64,000 bases of DNA, from assembly GCA_024345305.1 (NCBI GenBank), contig BRON01000014.1:992001-1056000 (forward strand), written 5' to 3'. Source of the DNA: Mrakia gelida (lineage: Eukaryota; Basidiomycota; Tremellomycetes; Cystofilobasidiales; Mrakiaceae). A program made the translations under genes and the position numbers. Positions 40,756-51,500 of this stretch are shown here, piece after piece (the first letter of the stretch is position 1; the number at the start of each line of letters is the position of its first letter). The notes under the pieces are model-generated. The model saw only the letters and a program-made list of their open reading frames with translations. It was not told the origin of the DNA and did no database searches.

Positions 40756-43700
40756 TTAGAAGACGGGCTTGGCTCGGGGGGAGAATTTCTGTGGGAGCGA
40801 AAGAAGGGAAGAGGGCGGGAGGTCAGCGACGAGCGGGGGACGAAGAGACGAGCACGGAAGGGAAGAGAAGGGGGGAGGAGACGAACGAGGTGAAGACCGT
40901 CTTTGGGGAAGATGGTTGCGATGACCCTGAAAGGTACGAAAAGGAAACGAAGGAAGCACGATGTCAGCGAGGAAGAAGAGAGCGGAGGGAGACGAAGAAG
41001 GAAGAGGTCGGGACGAACTGGATCTTTCCGGTATCAGGAGTGATCTTGTGAGTCCAATCCATCGTGACAGCAGCAGTTCCGATAGCGGCAGCCAGCTCCA
41101 TGTAGACGTAGTCGAATCCGATGCACTGCGAGAACGAACAAACGAAGTCAGCTCAACATTTCGACTCGACGCGTCTCGCTCCTCACCCTCCCTTCTCACC
41201 CACACCCTGTTCTCCTCTCTCCCAATCGAACCAAGATCGCGCCGAAACGTACCTTGTGAGCACCAGCTCCCCAAACCATGTAGTTCTTAGGGTTGCTCTC
41301 GGCGAGGCCGTCCTTCTCGAGCCACCTCTCGGGGATGAAGGTATCCGGCTCGGGGTAGACCTTCTCGTCGTGAAGCGAAGGCCAGGTGGAAGGGATGAGC
41401 ATTGTACCCTTGGGGACGACGTAGCCTTTGTCTCCGAGGGGGAAGTCCTTGAGGGTCATGTAGGGGACCTGGTAAAGCGAGGCGAAGAGAGGGAAAGGGG
41501 AAACCAGAGTCAGCGAACGAACGAGACGAAACGCGGTCGAAGGCTCGAGCAAGATCGAGAGAAGGGTGAAGATATGAGAAAACCTCACCATAATAACGGG
41601 AGGAAGGACTCGAAGAGCCTCCTTGACCATAGCTCGGGTGTAAGTCATCGAGTCGACAAGCTCGAGGGTGAGGGGAGCATCGACGTCGTTCTCCCTGATT
41701 CGGAGCTGTTCCTCTCGAACCTTGGCGAGGATATCGGGGTGGTCGGCGAGGAGCTCGAAGGTGTTGACCTATGAAGGGGAGGAAGCGGAGAAACGAACGC
41801 AGTCAGTTCGCGTTTCGTTCGTGAAGTCTCGTTTCGACGCGTCTCTCCCTCCCTTCCTTGTCTTCATTCCAGCCACTCCTCCACCCGGACAACACCGATG
41901 ATAGCGGAAAAGAAGAGAGATGATGGTGACTCACGAAAGCAGAGCTCATAGCGTCCTGACTAGCGAACAAGAAACTCAACACGACCATGGCGATCTCGTG
42001 ATCCGAGAACTCTCGAACGAGGACCTTCCTGTCCTCCTCGGTCTGATCTCCCTGTCCAAGTCGAGCGTCAATCATCTCCTTGATCCAAGCGTCGACGAGG
42101 CACGAGACCTCGGCTCCCTCAGCCATGTTGACCTTCGATTTGGCGGCGACGGCGGTGAGGATGACCATGGCTTCCTTTCGGGCTTGGATGGCGTTGTAGA
42201 CCTGACGATGGGCGAACGAAGGACGGAGATGAGAGAGAAGGGAGTTGGGAAGAAGAAGGAGGAGGAAAGGGAAAGGGAGAAGAGAGACAATGGGAGAGGA
42301 GGAGGGAGTCAGTTCGAGGAAGAGACGCGTCGACGAGTCAAGTCGAGTTGAGACGCGAGGCGAGAGCTCAAAGAAAGGGCTCACCTTGGTTCCTGGGATG
42401 GCGAAAGGGAAGTTGACGAGCTGAAGAGCGAGGGTGATGAGCCAGTACTTGTCCGAAATGGCGTGTTCCTCCGCGTCCGAGAGGTACTCTCCACAGAAGA
42501 CTCGAAGGGAGGTCTCCATGGCGAGGTCTCGCATCTTCATCATGTAACTGGTGAGAGAAAGGGCAGACGAGGGAAGGGTGGGAGGTCAACGTGAGGTCTT
42601 GAGAGGCGAGGAGGTCGCGAGGGAAGAGGGAGAAGGGAAACGCGTCGGCGACGAGGGTGAGGAGAGGGGACGAACGGCTTGGGCTCAGGGTCGGAATCGT
42701 TGGCCCAGGTGCTGTAGTACTTCTTGAAGATCTTCTCCTGGATGGGGAGGTAGACACTGCAACAGCGAAGATCAATGAACGAGTCAGTTTCCAGACTCGG
42801 TCGAGACGAGAGGAAAAGGGAAGCGAGACGAGGGAAGATACGTACGAGAGAGCTCGTCGAGTGAAGAGAACGTTCAAAGCTCGTCGGTAGTCGGCGTGGA
42901 CCTTTCCGTGAAGGAAGACCCTACCAAGTTGAACCAAGAAAGAGGGACATCAGTCTTGTGTCGAGGTCGCGTCGCGGAACCAAGGGACAGGAGAGTTCGA
43001 ACTCACCAGTTCTCGGGGAGGAGGACCTGCTTAGCGGAAGCGACGAGGCAGGGCTCGGCGAAGTTGGGAGAGTTGAAGACCTTTCGGGTGAGAGCGTTGG
43101 AGGAGACCATGACGATGAAGCTGGGAAGGAAACGAGGAACGAAAGCGAGGGAGGGAGGGAGAGTCAGCTTCGGTGTTGCGAACGAGAGAAGGCGAGCTCG
43201 CATCCATGTCTTTGCTTCCGCCCTTTCCTGCACCCATACAGCATCCTCTCCATAGACTCAGCCCCATCTCCCTCATCTCCCCTGATCACCGTTCATTACC
43301 AGCAACCTCCCTCGGTTCCTGGAAAGCTTCGCAACCCTGGTTCGCACTCCCTCGCCCCTATCTCCTCTCCCCTCCCTCCGACATTTTCAGCCCATCCTCC
43401 CTCCTCCCTCCCCCCACCCCAGCTCAGCGCTTATCGCGACTCACATATGGAACACACTAGCCGCGCTCATATCTCCGACCGCCCAACCGCTCTTGTAGTG
43501 CTCGAGGGAAGGGTTCATGGAGTCGAGGAAGTTTCCGATGATAGGAATCGTGTAGGTTCGTCCAGGAAGAGTAGCCTTCTTGGATCGCCATCGGACCTGG
43601 AGGGTTAAGGAAAGAGGAGCGATAAGATAAGGAGAGTGTTAGTGAGAGAGTGTGAGGTGGGAAACTGAAGGATTGGAGCCAATGAGAAGGTCGAGGATGG

Positions 43701-44196
43701 TTGGGATCAGAAGGAGGAGGAAGAAGGAGAAGCGAGGTCGAGCTCGTCTTGTTTTCCTTCATCCTTCCAAGGTCGCTGAGAGCTCCCGAGGGGGCGGGAG
43801 AGGTATAGATCGACTGATAGATCACTTTATGGTCACCTCGCCGTCTCGAAAAGAGTGTGCCTTCGCGTGTACGAGCACAGGCGGACGAGGAAGGACGAGA
43901 AGCAGAGCCAAAGTCGAGCTCGCTCGTTCCCTCTCTCTTCCTTCCCCTTCTCGCATCCCTCCTTCATCTCTCCCCTTCTCTTCGCACCCATGCTTCCTTA
44001 TCAACGAAGATCAAGAGAGATAAGAGCCACTCACCTGCTCAAGCACCAATCCCGTAGCGAACAAAGCCAACAAACTCCCAAGGACGGTCCTCGCATCCAA
44101 CGAAGGCAGCCCTCCGAACGAGCTGAGAGGGAAAGAGGAAAGGATGGACGACGAGGAGCCAGTCGAGGAGGGGGAAGGGATGTATTGGGAGGCCAT
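40756..44196 (-). CDS. ERG5: Cytochrome P450 CYP61, sterol C-22 desaturase
   Basis: ATG at 44196, stop at 40758-40756, about ten exons. It introduces the C-22 double bond of the ergosterol side chain at the ER, using O2 and electrons from P450 reductase. Seen: an N-terminal hydrophobic anchor ([16 protein letters not shown]); I-P-I-I-G-N-F-L; helix I with [12 protein letters not shown]; the K-helix E-x2-R in [28 protein letters not shown]; the haem loop [11 protein letters not shown]; and V-I-A-T-I-F-P-K-D near the C-terminus. The helix-I, P-P-V-I-M and I-A-T-I-F-P-K-D blocks separate CYP61 from CYP51. It sits at the centre of the inverted gene array and appears intact. Confidence 0.9.
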
Positions 44197-44758
44197 CGTT
44201 GCTGGAGAGCAGGATGGGAAAGGGAGAGGGAGTTGAGAAGGGGTGGGAGAGAGTTGGGAGGTGAGGGTGGGAGGAAGGGCGGGGAAGATGGAGGGGAGGA
44301 GGGAGAACGAACGAGCGAGCGACTCGTACGATTTTGGACGAGGCAGGCGCGTGAGGAGGAGAGGGGAGGGATGAGTCGTCGACTTCACGAACGAGCTTGA
44401 AAATATGCGCATAAGCAAAAATCGGGAGAAGGGAATGTTACGAGACGCGAGCTTGAAGAAGAGAAGGAAAACCTGCTCGAAAAGGCAAAGCAGAGGGAAA
44501 GGAGAGGCGCGTCTGAGTTCGAACTCGTTTGGTTCGTCCACTGAGCAGCTCCCAGTGAGCTTGACGAGCTTACTTCTCACAGCGCGAGATCCGGTCTACT
44601 CAGTGCTAGATAGAAGCCGCCTCGAGGGCCCGAGGCCGAAAAACTTAACGAGGAGACGGTCGGACGGACGCGTCGCCGCTCAGCTCCTTTCCTTCCTCTC
44701 CCACTCTCGCATTCGAACCACGCTCCGCATCACATCAGCGTCATTTTCCTATGCCCAC
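44197..44758. other. ERG5 upstream region
   Basis: Promoter side of ERG5 and 3' flank of MYND copy 5, both minus strand. One GACGCGTC palindrome (44667-44674). No gene recognised. Confidence 0.4.
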
Positions 44759-46164
44759 TCAATCCAGACCCGAAACAGCCCACTCAGGATTCGTCTCCTC
44801 CGTCTTGCCGACCTCGACGCGTCGTGTTGAGTTGACGACGTTGCTCGACCATCGCGGTTTGAAGCAGAGGAGTTTGTGTTTCTTCCAGGCGGACTTTTGA
44901 TGAGCTAATATAATTCGAAGGGGAAGGAGGAGGGTCAGTATCGATCACAAAGAGCGAAGAAGTGAAAGGGAAGATGCGTCGCGCGTCGACGGCAGGGGAG
45001 GAGCGACGAACCGACGGAGCAGTAGGCGACGATGGTGCACTGGGACAGAGAGAGAGAGAGGCCCGAATCAGCTCAAGTTTCCCGAGAGGAGAGAAGTCCA
45101 GAAGGAGAGAGAGAAGAGAGACTCACCCTCGCACAAAGCTTCAAGCCGTCGACCTCATGGCAATCTTCCTCTCCGCACCAAAGCTTCTCCTCGGTCTCAA
45201 CTCCTTGACCGCACTGAAAGATCGCCGAGCGATCATTCTGCTGCACGTACTTCCCAAGATCGAAAGAGGTCAGAACTGACTGGAGCGCAATCCTGAGAGC
45301 AGAGGGGAAGAAGGTGGCGGAAACCGCCAACGACGCGTGTCGGACGGTGGGACAAGCGAGGAAGGCGTTTCCAACTCGGGAAAGGTCGACGAGGAGAGGA
45401 GGAGAGAGTCGAAAGTTGCAGTGAGAGCCCTGACCGAAATCCAAGGCCGATTCGATGACGACTTTGAGGAGGACAAGGTCTGCGAAAGGAGCGAAGAACT
45501 CGTCGGGTTCGGTTGACTTGATATGAAAGAGGAGAGCAAACGTCAGTTGTAGAGAGAGGCGGCCATCTCGCGTCCAGCAGCTTGTGACCTTGAGTAAATA
45601 TCGCTCACCAGGAGAAGTTGAGGAGGGTAGCTCACGAAGCGTCGAGCGAGGAGACTCGGCAGGTTCGTTCCTTCCTCGAGGCGATGAATCCCAACCCTGA
45701 ACTGGGGTGTTCGAGCGGTCCAGAAGAAGATGCGGAGAACGGATTCGACGAGGGGAGGGACATGAGAGCACTCTTGAAAGATCTTCAGGGCGGAAGGGAG
45801 GTAGAGGCTGAGGAACTCGGCGAGCTGCGAGGGAGGGAAGATGGGGAGAGGACGAGGAAGGGGTCAGCTTGCTCTAAGAAGCGGATCAGAGGTGAGTAGA
45901 GCCGCTAGGGCCTACAGTGGAACGGATCCTATCTGTGAATGTCCGAACCACCAAGACCTGGCAAGGGGAGGACGAATCCTCGGTCAGCAAGACGAAAAAC
46001 AGAGAGGAAGAAAGTCGACGGCACGAAGGACGAACGAGTTCTTCCATCGCTGCCTGATCTGAAACGATGGACTTGTATCGATCAGGCTGATCGTCTAGGA
46101 TATCAAAGAGCCAGGCCAGCTCAGGAACGGTGGGGGTACGCTTCGTCGAAGAAGAAGTAGACAT
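44759..46164 (-). CDS. MYND zinc-finger protein, copy 5
   Basis: ATG at 46164 and TGA at 44761-44759. Exon 1 begins M-S-T-S-S-S and has E-L-A-W-L-F-D-I-L-D-D-Q-P-D-R-Y, nearly the same as copy 4. Later: F-L-S-L-Y-L-P, S-A-L-D-F-G-Q-G-S-H-C-N-F-R-L-S, then the finger L-W-C-G-E-E-D-C, L-K-L-C-A-R-C-T-I-V-A-Y-C-S-V-A-H-Q, W-K-K-H-K-L-L-C-F-K-P-R-W. All expected zinc ligands are present, with an extra upstream Cys pair. Unlike the other copies, the frame runs about 25 residues past the P-x-W tail. Starts 150 bp from the divergent intact F-box gene. Confidence 0.75.
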
Positions 46165-46314
46165 GGCGAAGGGAGGGAGGGGGGAAGGAGATGGCCGTTT
46201 AAAGTTGAAAGAGGTCAGCTTCCATTATCTTTTCCCCTTCAAACGCTCAGGGTCGATTCAGCAGTTGCCTTTATTTTATCTCAGCTCACCCAGCACTCCA
46301 AAAAACGCATATCC

Positions 46315-47459
46315 ATGGCTCCCAGGACTCGAAGACTCGTCGCTCAGCAGGGAGGAGAGGAGGAGGAGCAAGCTTCCTCGTCGATGGTGAGCTCGACCCT
46401 CAGGCTTCCCTCCCTCCCTCCTCTTCTTCTCACACGTCCTCCTCTTGGGTTCTCTCGCTCGACTTTTACCACGCTCAGCAGCTGACTCATTTGCTTCTCC
46501 CTCTGCTCCTTCTTCCCTCTCGAGGTCGTCAACCTCGTCCTTCGAGAGCTTGGCGACCCTCCTTCCCTCGCCGCCGTCTGCCTCGTCTCGTTCGGATGCT
46601 TGGAGGAGGCTAGTGGGGAGCTGTATCGAGACGTCGTCATCAGGTCGGAGAGGGGACTCATCAGCTTCACCTGCGGGGTGAGTCAGGTTTCTTCCTCCAG
46701 AACAGTCGATACTCCAGCTAACCTCTCCTCCCTCTCTCTCCCTTCCCCTCCTCGCCGTTCTCGTCGCTGCCTCAGGTCCAAATTCGTCCTCGGTCTCGCC
46801 TCGCCCCCCACCTATCATTCAGCCAAACCCGAACCGTCGAGATCCGTCCCTTCTCGTTTAGATCAATCAACCTTCTTCCTTTCTTCGTCGAGAAACGAGG
46901 AGTGGCGCTCCCACCGCGTCTCGTCACACCCATCCACCTCGACCTTCTCACAATGAGATCAGCTCACGATGAGGAAACACACGACTTCCTGACCTCTACG
47001 GAGATGTTCGACTCGTCCTTCGACTTCCATCTCCTCTTCGTCCTTCCTCACCTCTCACCCACCCACATCCTCTTCGACGCCGGCTCCCCTCCCGACGCCT
47101 CGTTCCTCTACTTTTACGCTTACGACTGGCCAAGAACTACGATCCGAGCTTGGAAGGACCTTCGATCAGTAACCTGTCGAGGTTGGGTCCCACTTCTCAC
47201 GCATGAACTCCGTTTTGTCCTTCGAGACGCACCTCAAGTGCAGGACGGAGGAGCGTTCGAACTGGAGATCAACGTGGAGTCGTGGCCGGACGGGAGGAGC
47301 GAAGGACTTGCGGAGGATTTGGTGGAGAAGGGTGCGTTTGCGCTGGAAGGGCTGAGAAGTACTTTTGTCTTGAGGAAGTCGGTGGAGGGGAGTTGGAAGG
47401 AGGAGATTGCAACGTTGGACGGGGAGGAGAGAGGGAGGATTAAGCTCGTAGCCGTCTGA
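46315..47459 (+). CDS. F-box protein, intact copy
   Basis: Exons 46315-46386 (24 codons), 46525-46677 (51 codons) and 46776-47459 keep phase and give 302 residues. The short first exon is basic then Glu-rich. Exon 2 is the F-box: V-V-N-L-V-L-R-E-L, L-A-A-V-C-L-V-S-F-G-C-L-E-E-A, G-E-L-Y-R-D-V-V-I-R-S-E-R-G-L. Exon 3 has L-L-F-V-L-P-H-L-S-P-T-H-I, Y-D-W-P-R-T-T-I-R, C-R-G-W-V-P-L-L and ends G-R-I-K-L-V-A-V. Probable Skp1-binding SCF adaptor with an unknown C-terminal target domain. The left-arm copy (36.1-37.2 kb) has a stop codon 64 codons before this end. Confidence 0.75.
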
Positions 47460-48256
47460 AATAGTACTACTTTCGATCTTCCTCATACCCGATACATTCT
47501 GGTTCGATTATTTTGACCTATCTCGATGACCATCACGCTCATCCCGACCGTCTCGCTCCGCGAACTGGCACGACTTCGACGCGTCGCGTCCGCTTCTCGC
47601 CTCCGCTCCAGCGCCGAAGGAGGAAAGAAGCCCCTCATCCTCTCGAGCGAGCGTGTTTGATATATCTAATAGGTCCAACAAAAACAAAGAACAAGCTCAA
47701 GTAGACGCTAACCCCAAATCGCCTCCGTGTCACACCCCAACTCCCTCCAACCCATCCACCTCCCATCCTTCGCGTCCGTCACCCCTCCCTTCCTAACCTT
47801 GCTCTTCACCCACCTCCTCACCATCTCCCGTTCCTCCAACGACCCTTCTCCACCCGTCACCCACCACATCCTCTCCCACCACGTCCCCAACAACCTCTTC
47901 TCTCCCTCGTTGAAATGCAAGACCGACGGCAACATCCCGGTAACTCGATTCCAAACCACTCTCTCTTCCTCCTTTCCTAGAGGATTCGGTAGGTCCGTCT
48001 CCCCTCTCATGAAGATCATGTCGTCCCCCCTCATGGTCATGACCTGGAAGAGGTCGGAAGTGAAGTCGACGTGGATGACCGCGTCGTCCGAGTCGTTGGG
48101 ATTGTGAGGAGAGGTGGTGGATTGGGAGCTGTAGGCGAGGATGAAGAGTTTTTGATCGTCGAAGGATTCGCTTTGGGTTGTTGATTCGTGGAGGAGGGAG
48201 GAGTAGAGTGGTAGGAGGAGGGATTGAGGAGCGAGGATGGTTCCTGAGTTGGGGTA

Positions 48257-48261
48257 GCGAG
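48257..48261. repeat. Target-site duplication GCGAG
   Basis: GCGAG directly precedes the LTR at 48262 and recurs at 53103-53107 directly after the other LTR. Confidence 0.9.
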
Positions 48262-48488
48262 TGTTGTTGGGTCGTCCACTTGAGCTTAGGGATGTCTGCA
48301 GGATGTGGTTCAAAGCTTGTTGTATAAAGCTAGCTACTCGAAAGGTTTATATACTATGGAAATGGTCACGTGATCTGAAGGTAGCTTACAAAGCTGTTTA
48401 CGAAGAATGGTTACTAACAAGGGGACTGAACGAGACGCGTTACTAAGCTACCACGTAAGACCTCTCTGCGAGTCGCCACCTTCCAACA
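48262..48488 (-). repeat. 3' LTR of element 1
   Basis: 227 bp, identical by eye to 52876-53102. Confidence 0.95.
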
Positions 48489-48518
48489 CTCCCACTCGAC
48501 GAGCTGAGAGCCCTTCCT

Positions 48519-51500
48519 TCATTTCCCCCTCTGCGGGTTTCCATCCATGTCTCCGCTGGTCTTCTGATCCATGCGCGAGGGTTCCTTCTGGATGTTGAGC
48601 GATTTCTTGAACCGTTCGAGCTTTTCGACTCCGAGAGCCTTGGTGAGGATATCTGCCTGCATGTCCTCGGTGGGACAGTAGGTGAGCTTGATGAATCCTC
48701 TCTGTTGGGCCTCTCGTCCGTATTTGTACGCGACGTCGATGTGCTTGGTCTTCTCCGAGTGAGTACCGTTCTTGGTTGTTTCGATGGCTCCTTGGTTGTC
48801 TACGTTTACTGGGATCGATCCGGTGTCGTATCCGAGTTCAGCGAGGATCTTGGCGACCCACCTAAGGCTCCGGCATCCTGCGGAGAGAGCGATGTACTCT
48901 GCTTCAAGAGAAGAGAGACTGATTGCCTTTTGGCGTCGACTTGCCCAGATGACTGTGGATCCAAATACCTTGACGACGAATCCTGTTGTTGATCGTCTTG
49001 ATTCCGTGTCTCCGGCGTAGTCGGAGTCGGTCCATAGTTCTGCGATTGGTGCGTCCGAGTGTCCTCCAAGTTGAAGCGACGTGTCTGCTGATCCTTGTAG
49101 GTATCGCATGACCTTCTTGACTGCTCCCCAGTGGACCCTTCTTGGGTCCGAGCTGAATCGGCTGAGAACTCCGACGGCGAAGGCGATGTCCGGTCGGGTG
49201 CAGACTTGGAGGTACATCAACGATCCCACCGCTTCGAGGTAGGGTACTCCGTCCAGCTTCTCTGATCCCGAATCCTCCGATTGGACCGACTGTTGCCTAA
49301 AGTCGTCCATCGGAACCTTGTTTGATTTTGCGTCGACCATGTTGAATCGTTCGAGGACCGTTTGAACGTATCGTTTCTGGCTGAGGTCCATTGTCCCCGC
49401 CTTGCGGTCCCTCGTAACGTCGATTCCGAGGATGGTTCCTGGGTTGAGGTCTCCTCTGTCGTCGATCTTGAATTCCTTTTGGATCTCCGTCATGACCCAT
49501 TCCAAATCCTCCTTGTCTCCTGCGGCGACGAAGTCGTCAACGTACTGGACCAGCATGATCCGTCGTCCCTTCCTATGCCCTATGTAGATGCAAGGGTCCG
49601 CTTCGAGTGGATGGAGATTGAGTTGAGTTTGAAAGAACTTTGAGGAATGATTGTAGAACGCGAGTGGTGATTGCTTGAGTCCGTATAGGGCCTTGAGGAG
49701 ATGCACGACGAGTTTCTTCTTGTCGGCTCCCTTTTGTTCGTACCCTGTTGGCTGTTCCATGAAGACCGTTTCCACTAGGTTTGCTGTGAGGAACGCCGTC
49801 TTGAAGTCTCCTTGGACTAGATCGAGATCCTCCGATGCTGCGATGGCGAGGACGATCCTGAGTGAGTTGAGCTTTGATACCGGCGCGTACGTCTCGACGT
49901 AGTCGACTCCTTCTTGCTGACTGAATCCCTTGGCGACCCATCTAGCTTTGAAGCGAGTAATCCTCCCGTCGGCTCCTTTCTTGAGCGCGTAGACCCAGCG
50001 ACCTCTGACCGTTTTTGATCCTGAGGGTAGCTCTGTGAGTTCAAAGACTCCGTTCCCTTCCATCGACACCATCTCTTCGTCCATCGCTTCCCTCCAGAAG
50101 TATGCGTGCTCCGACGCCATGGCTTCTCCGTATGTATTTGGGACGGAGGGTGGTGGAAGATCCTCGAGTTTGGGTTGCGTCGCTTGAGCGTGTCCGGCGA
50201 AGTCCTCCGAAATGAAGTCGGTGATGTCGTAGTCTGTCTGGACAAATCTTGCCGAGTCTCCTGTTCCTGTGAGAGGTTTCTTGTGCCGTTGACCTCGTCC
50301 GTAGCTCCCACTCAAATCGACAGCCGGTTCATCGATGATGGGCTCGTAAGTGTAGGAGTGCTTGACGCGTGATGGGTTGGGTTTCCTTGCCTCGGTCTCC
50401 CTGACCGGGTCTTGTTGGTTGGACTTGAGTAGGTGCTGTTCCTCTCCTTTGTCCTCCTCTAGTTCCTTCTCTTCTTCTTCCTCCTCCTTGTGGTCCTCCT
50501 TGATTCCGGCTTGTCCCATTCCTGGTAGCTCCACCGTCTGGTGGACTCCACGTGTTTCGTCGAAGATAACGTCCCGAGAATGAAGGATCGACCGCTTGGG
50601 GTCTCCATGGACTTGAAGTCGATAGGCCTTCTTCCCGTTGAGATCGCCGTATCCGAGGAAGATGCACTTGATGCTCTTGGGTTGATGCTTGATCTTTTGA
50701 AGGTTGAGCGCGTAAGCGAGAGCTCCGAACGTCCGCATTGCAGTGAGGTCGGGCTTCCTTTTGTAGTAGGCTTGGTAGGGGGTTTGAGAGTTGACTGAGG
50801 ATGAGGGAATGCGGTTGATTGTGTATGTGGCGTAGTTCATGGCTTCCGCCCAGTAGGATCCGTCGAGGTCCCTCGCGTCTCGTAGCGCGCAGGTGATCTT
50901 CTCCTCGATGGTTCGCATTCCTCGTTCGGCCTTGCCGTTTTGTTGCGGTGTGCGTGGGATAGTCGTTTCCTTGGTGATTCCTTCGTCCCGGAGGTAGAAC
51001 TCGTAGTCCTTCGACGTGTATTCCCCACCGTTGTCTGACCTGATCCGTTTGACGACGTGATTGGTCCTTTTCTCCTCCCTTTTCCTCCAGGTGATGAATG
51101 TTGCCAGTGTTTCCGACTTCCTCTTCAATGCGAACGACCAGTGGTAGTTGCTGAAGTCGTCCCAGATCGTCATCATGTAACGCATTCCTTGAGCCGAGGC
51201 GATTGGCATCGGTCCGGCGAGATCCGTGTGGACGAGTTCGAGAGGTGAAGTGGTTTTGGTGGTGGAGGTGGGGAATGGAGTTCGATGTTGTTTCCCTTCG
51301 ACGCAAGGTACGCAGATCCTTTCCTTGAATCCGATGATGTCCTTTTTGGTGAAGGTTGGTAGGAGCTTCTGACGAGACAACTCCTCCATGGCGGAGATAG
51401 AAGCGTGACCGAGCCGGCGATGAAGGACCTCGATCTTGTCGACTCCTGTTGCCGCGAGTGCTACGTCTTCTCCTCCTGAGCCGACTCCCTTGAAGTCGCT

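Larger units (their letters stand above)
44759..47600. repeat. Right inner arm of inverted duplication
   Basis: Inverted counterpart of 35930-38680: MYND copy 5 (minus) and the intact F-box gene (plus), with matching exon sizes at the F-box 5' end. Confidence 0.75.
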
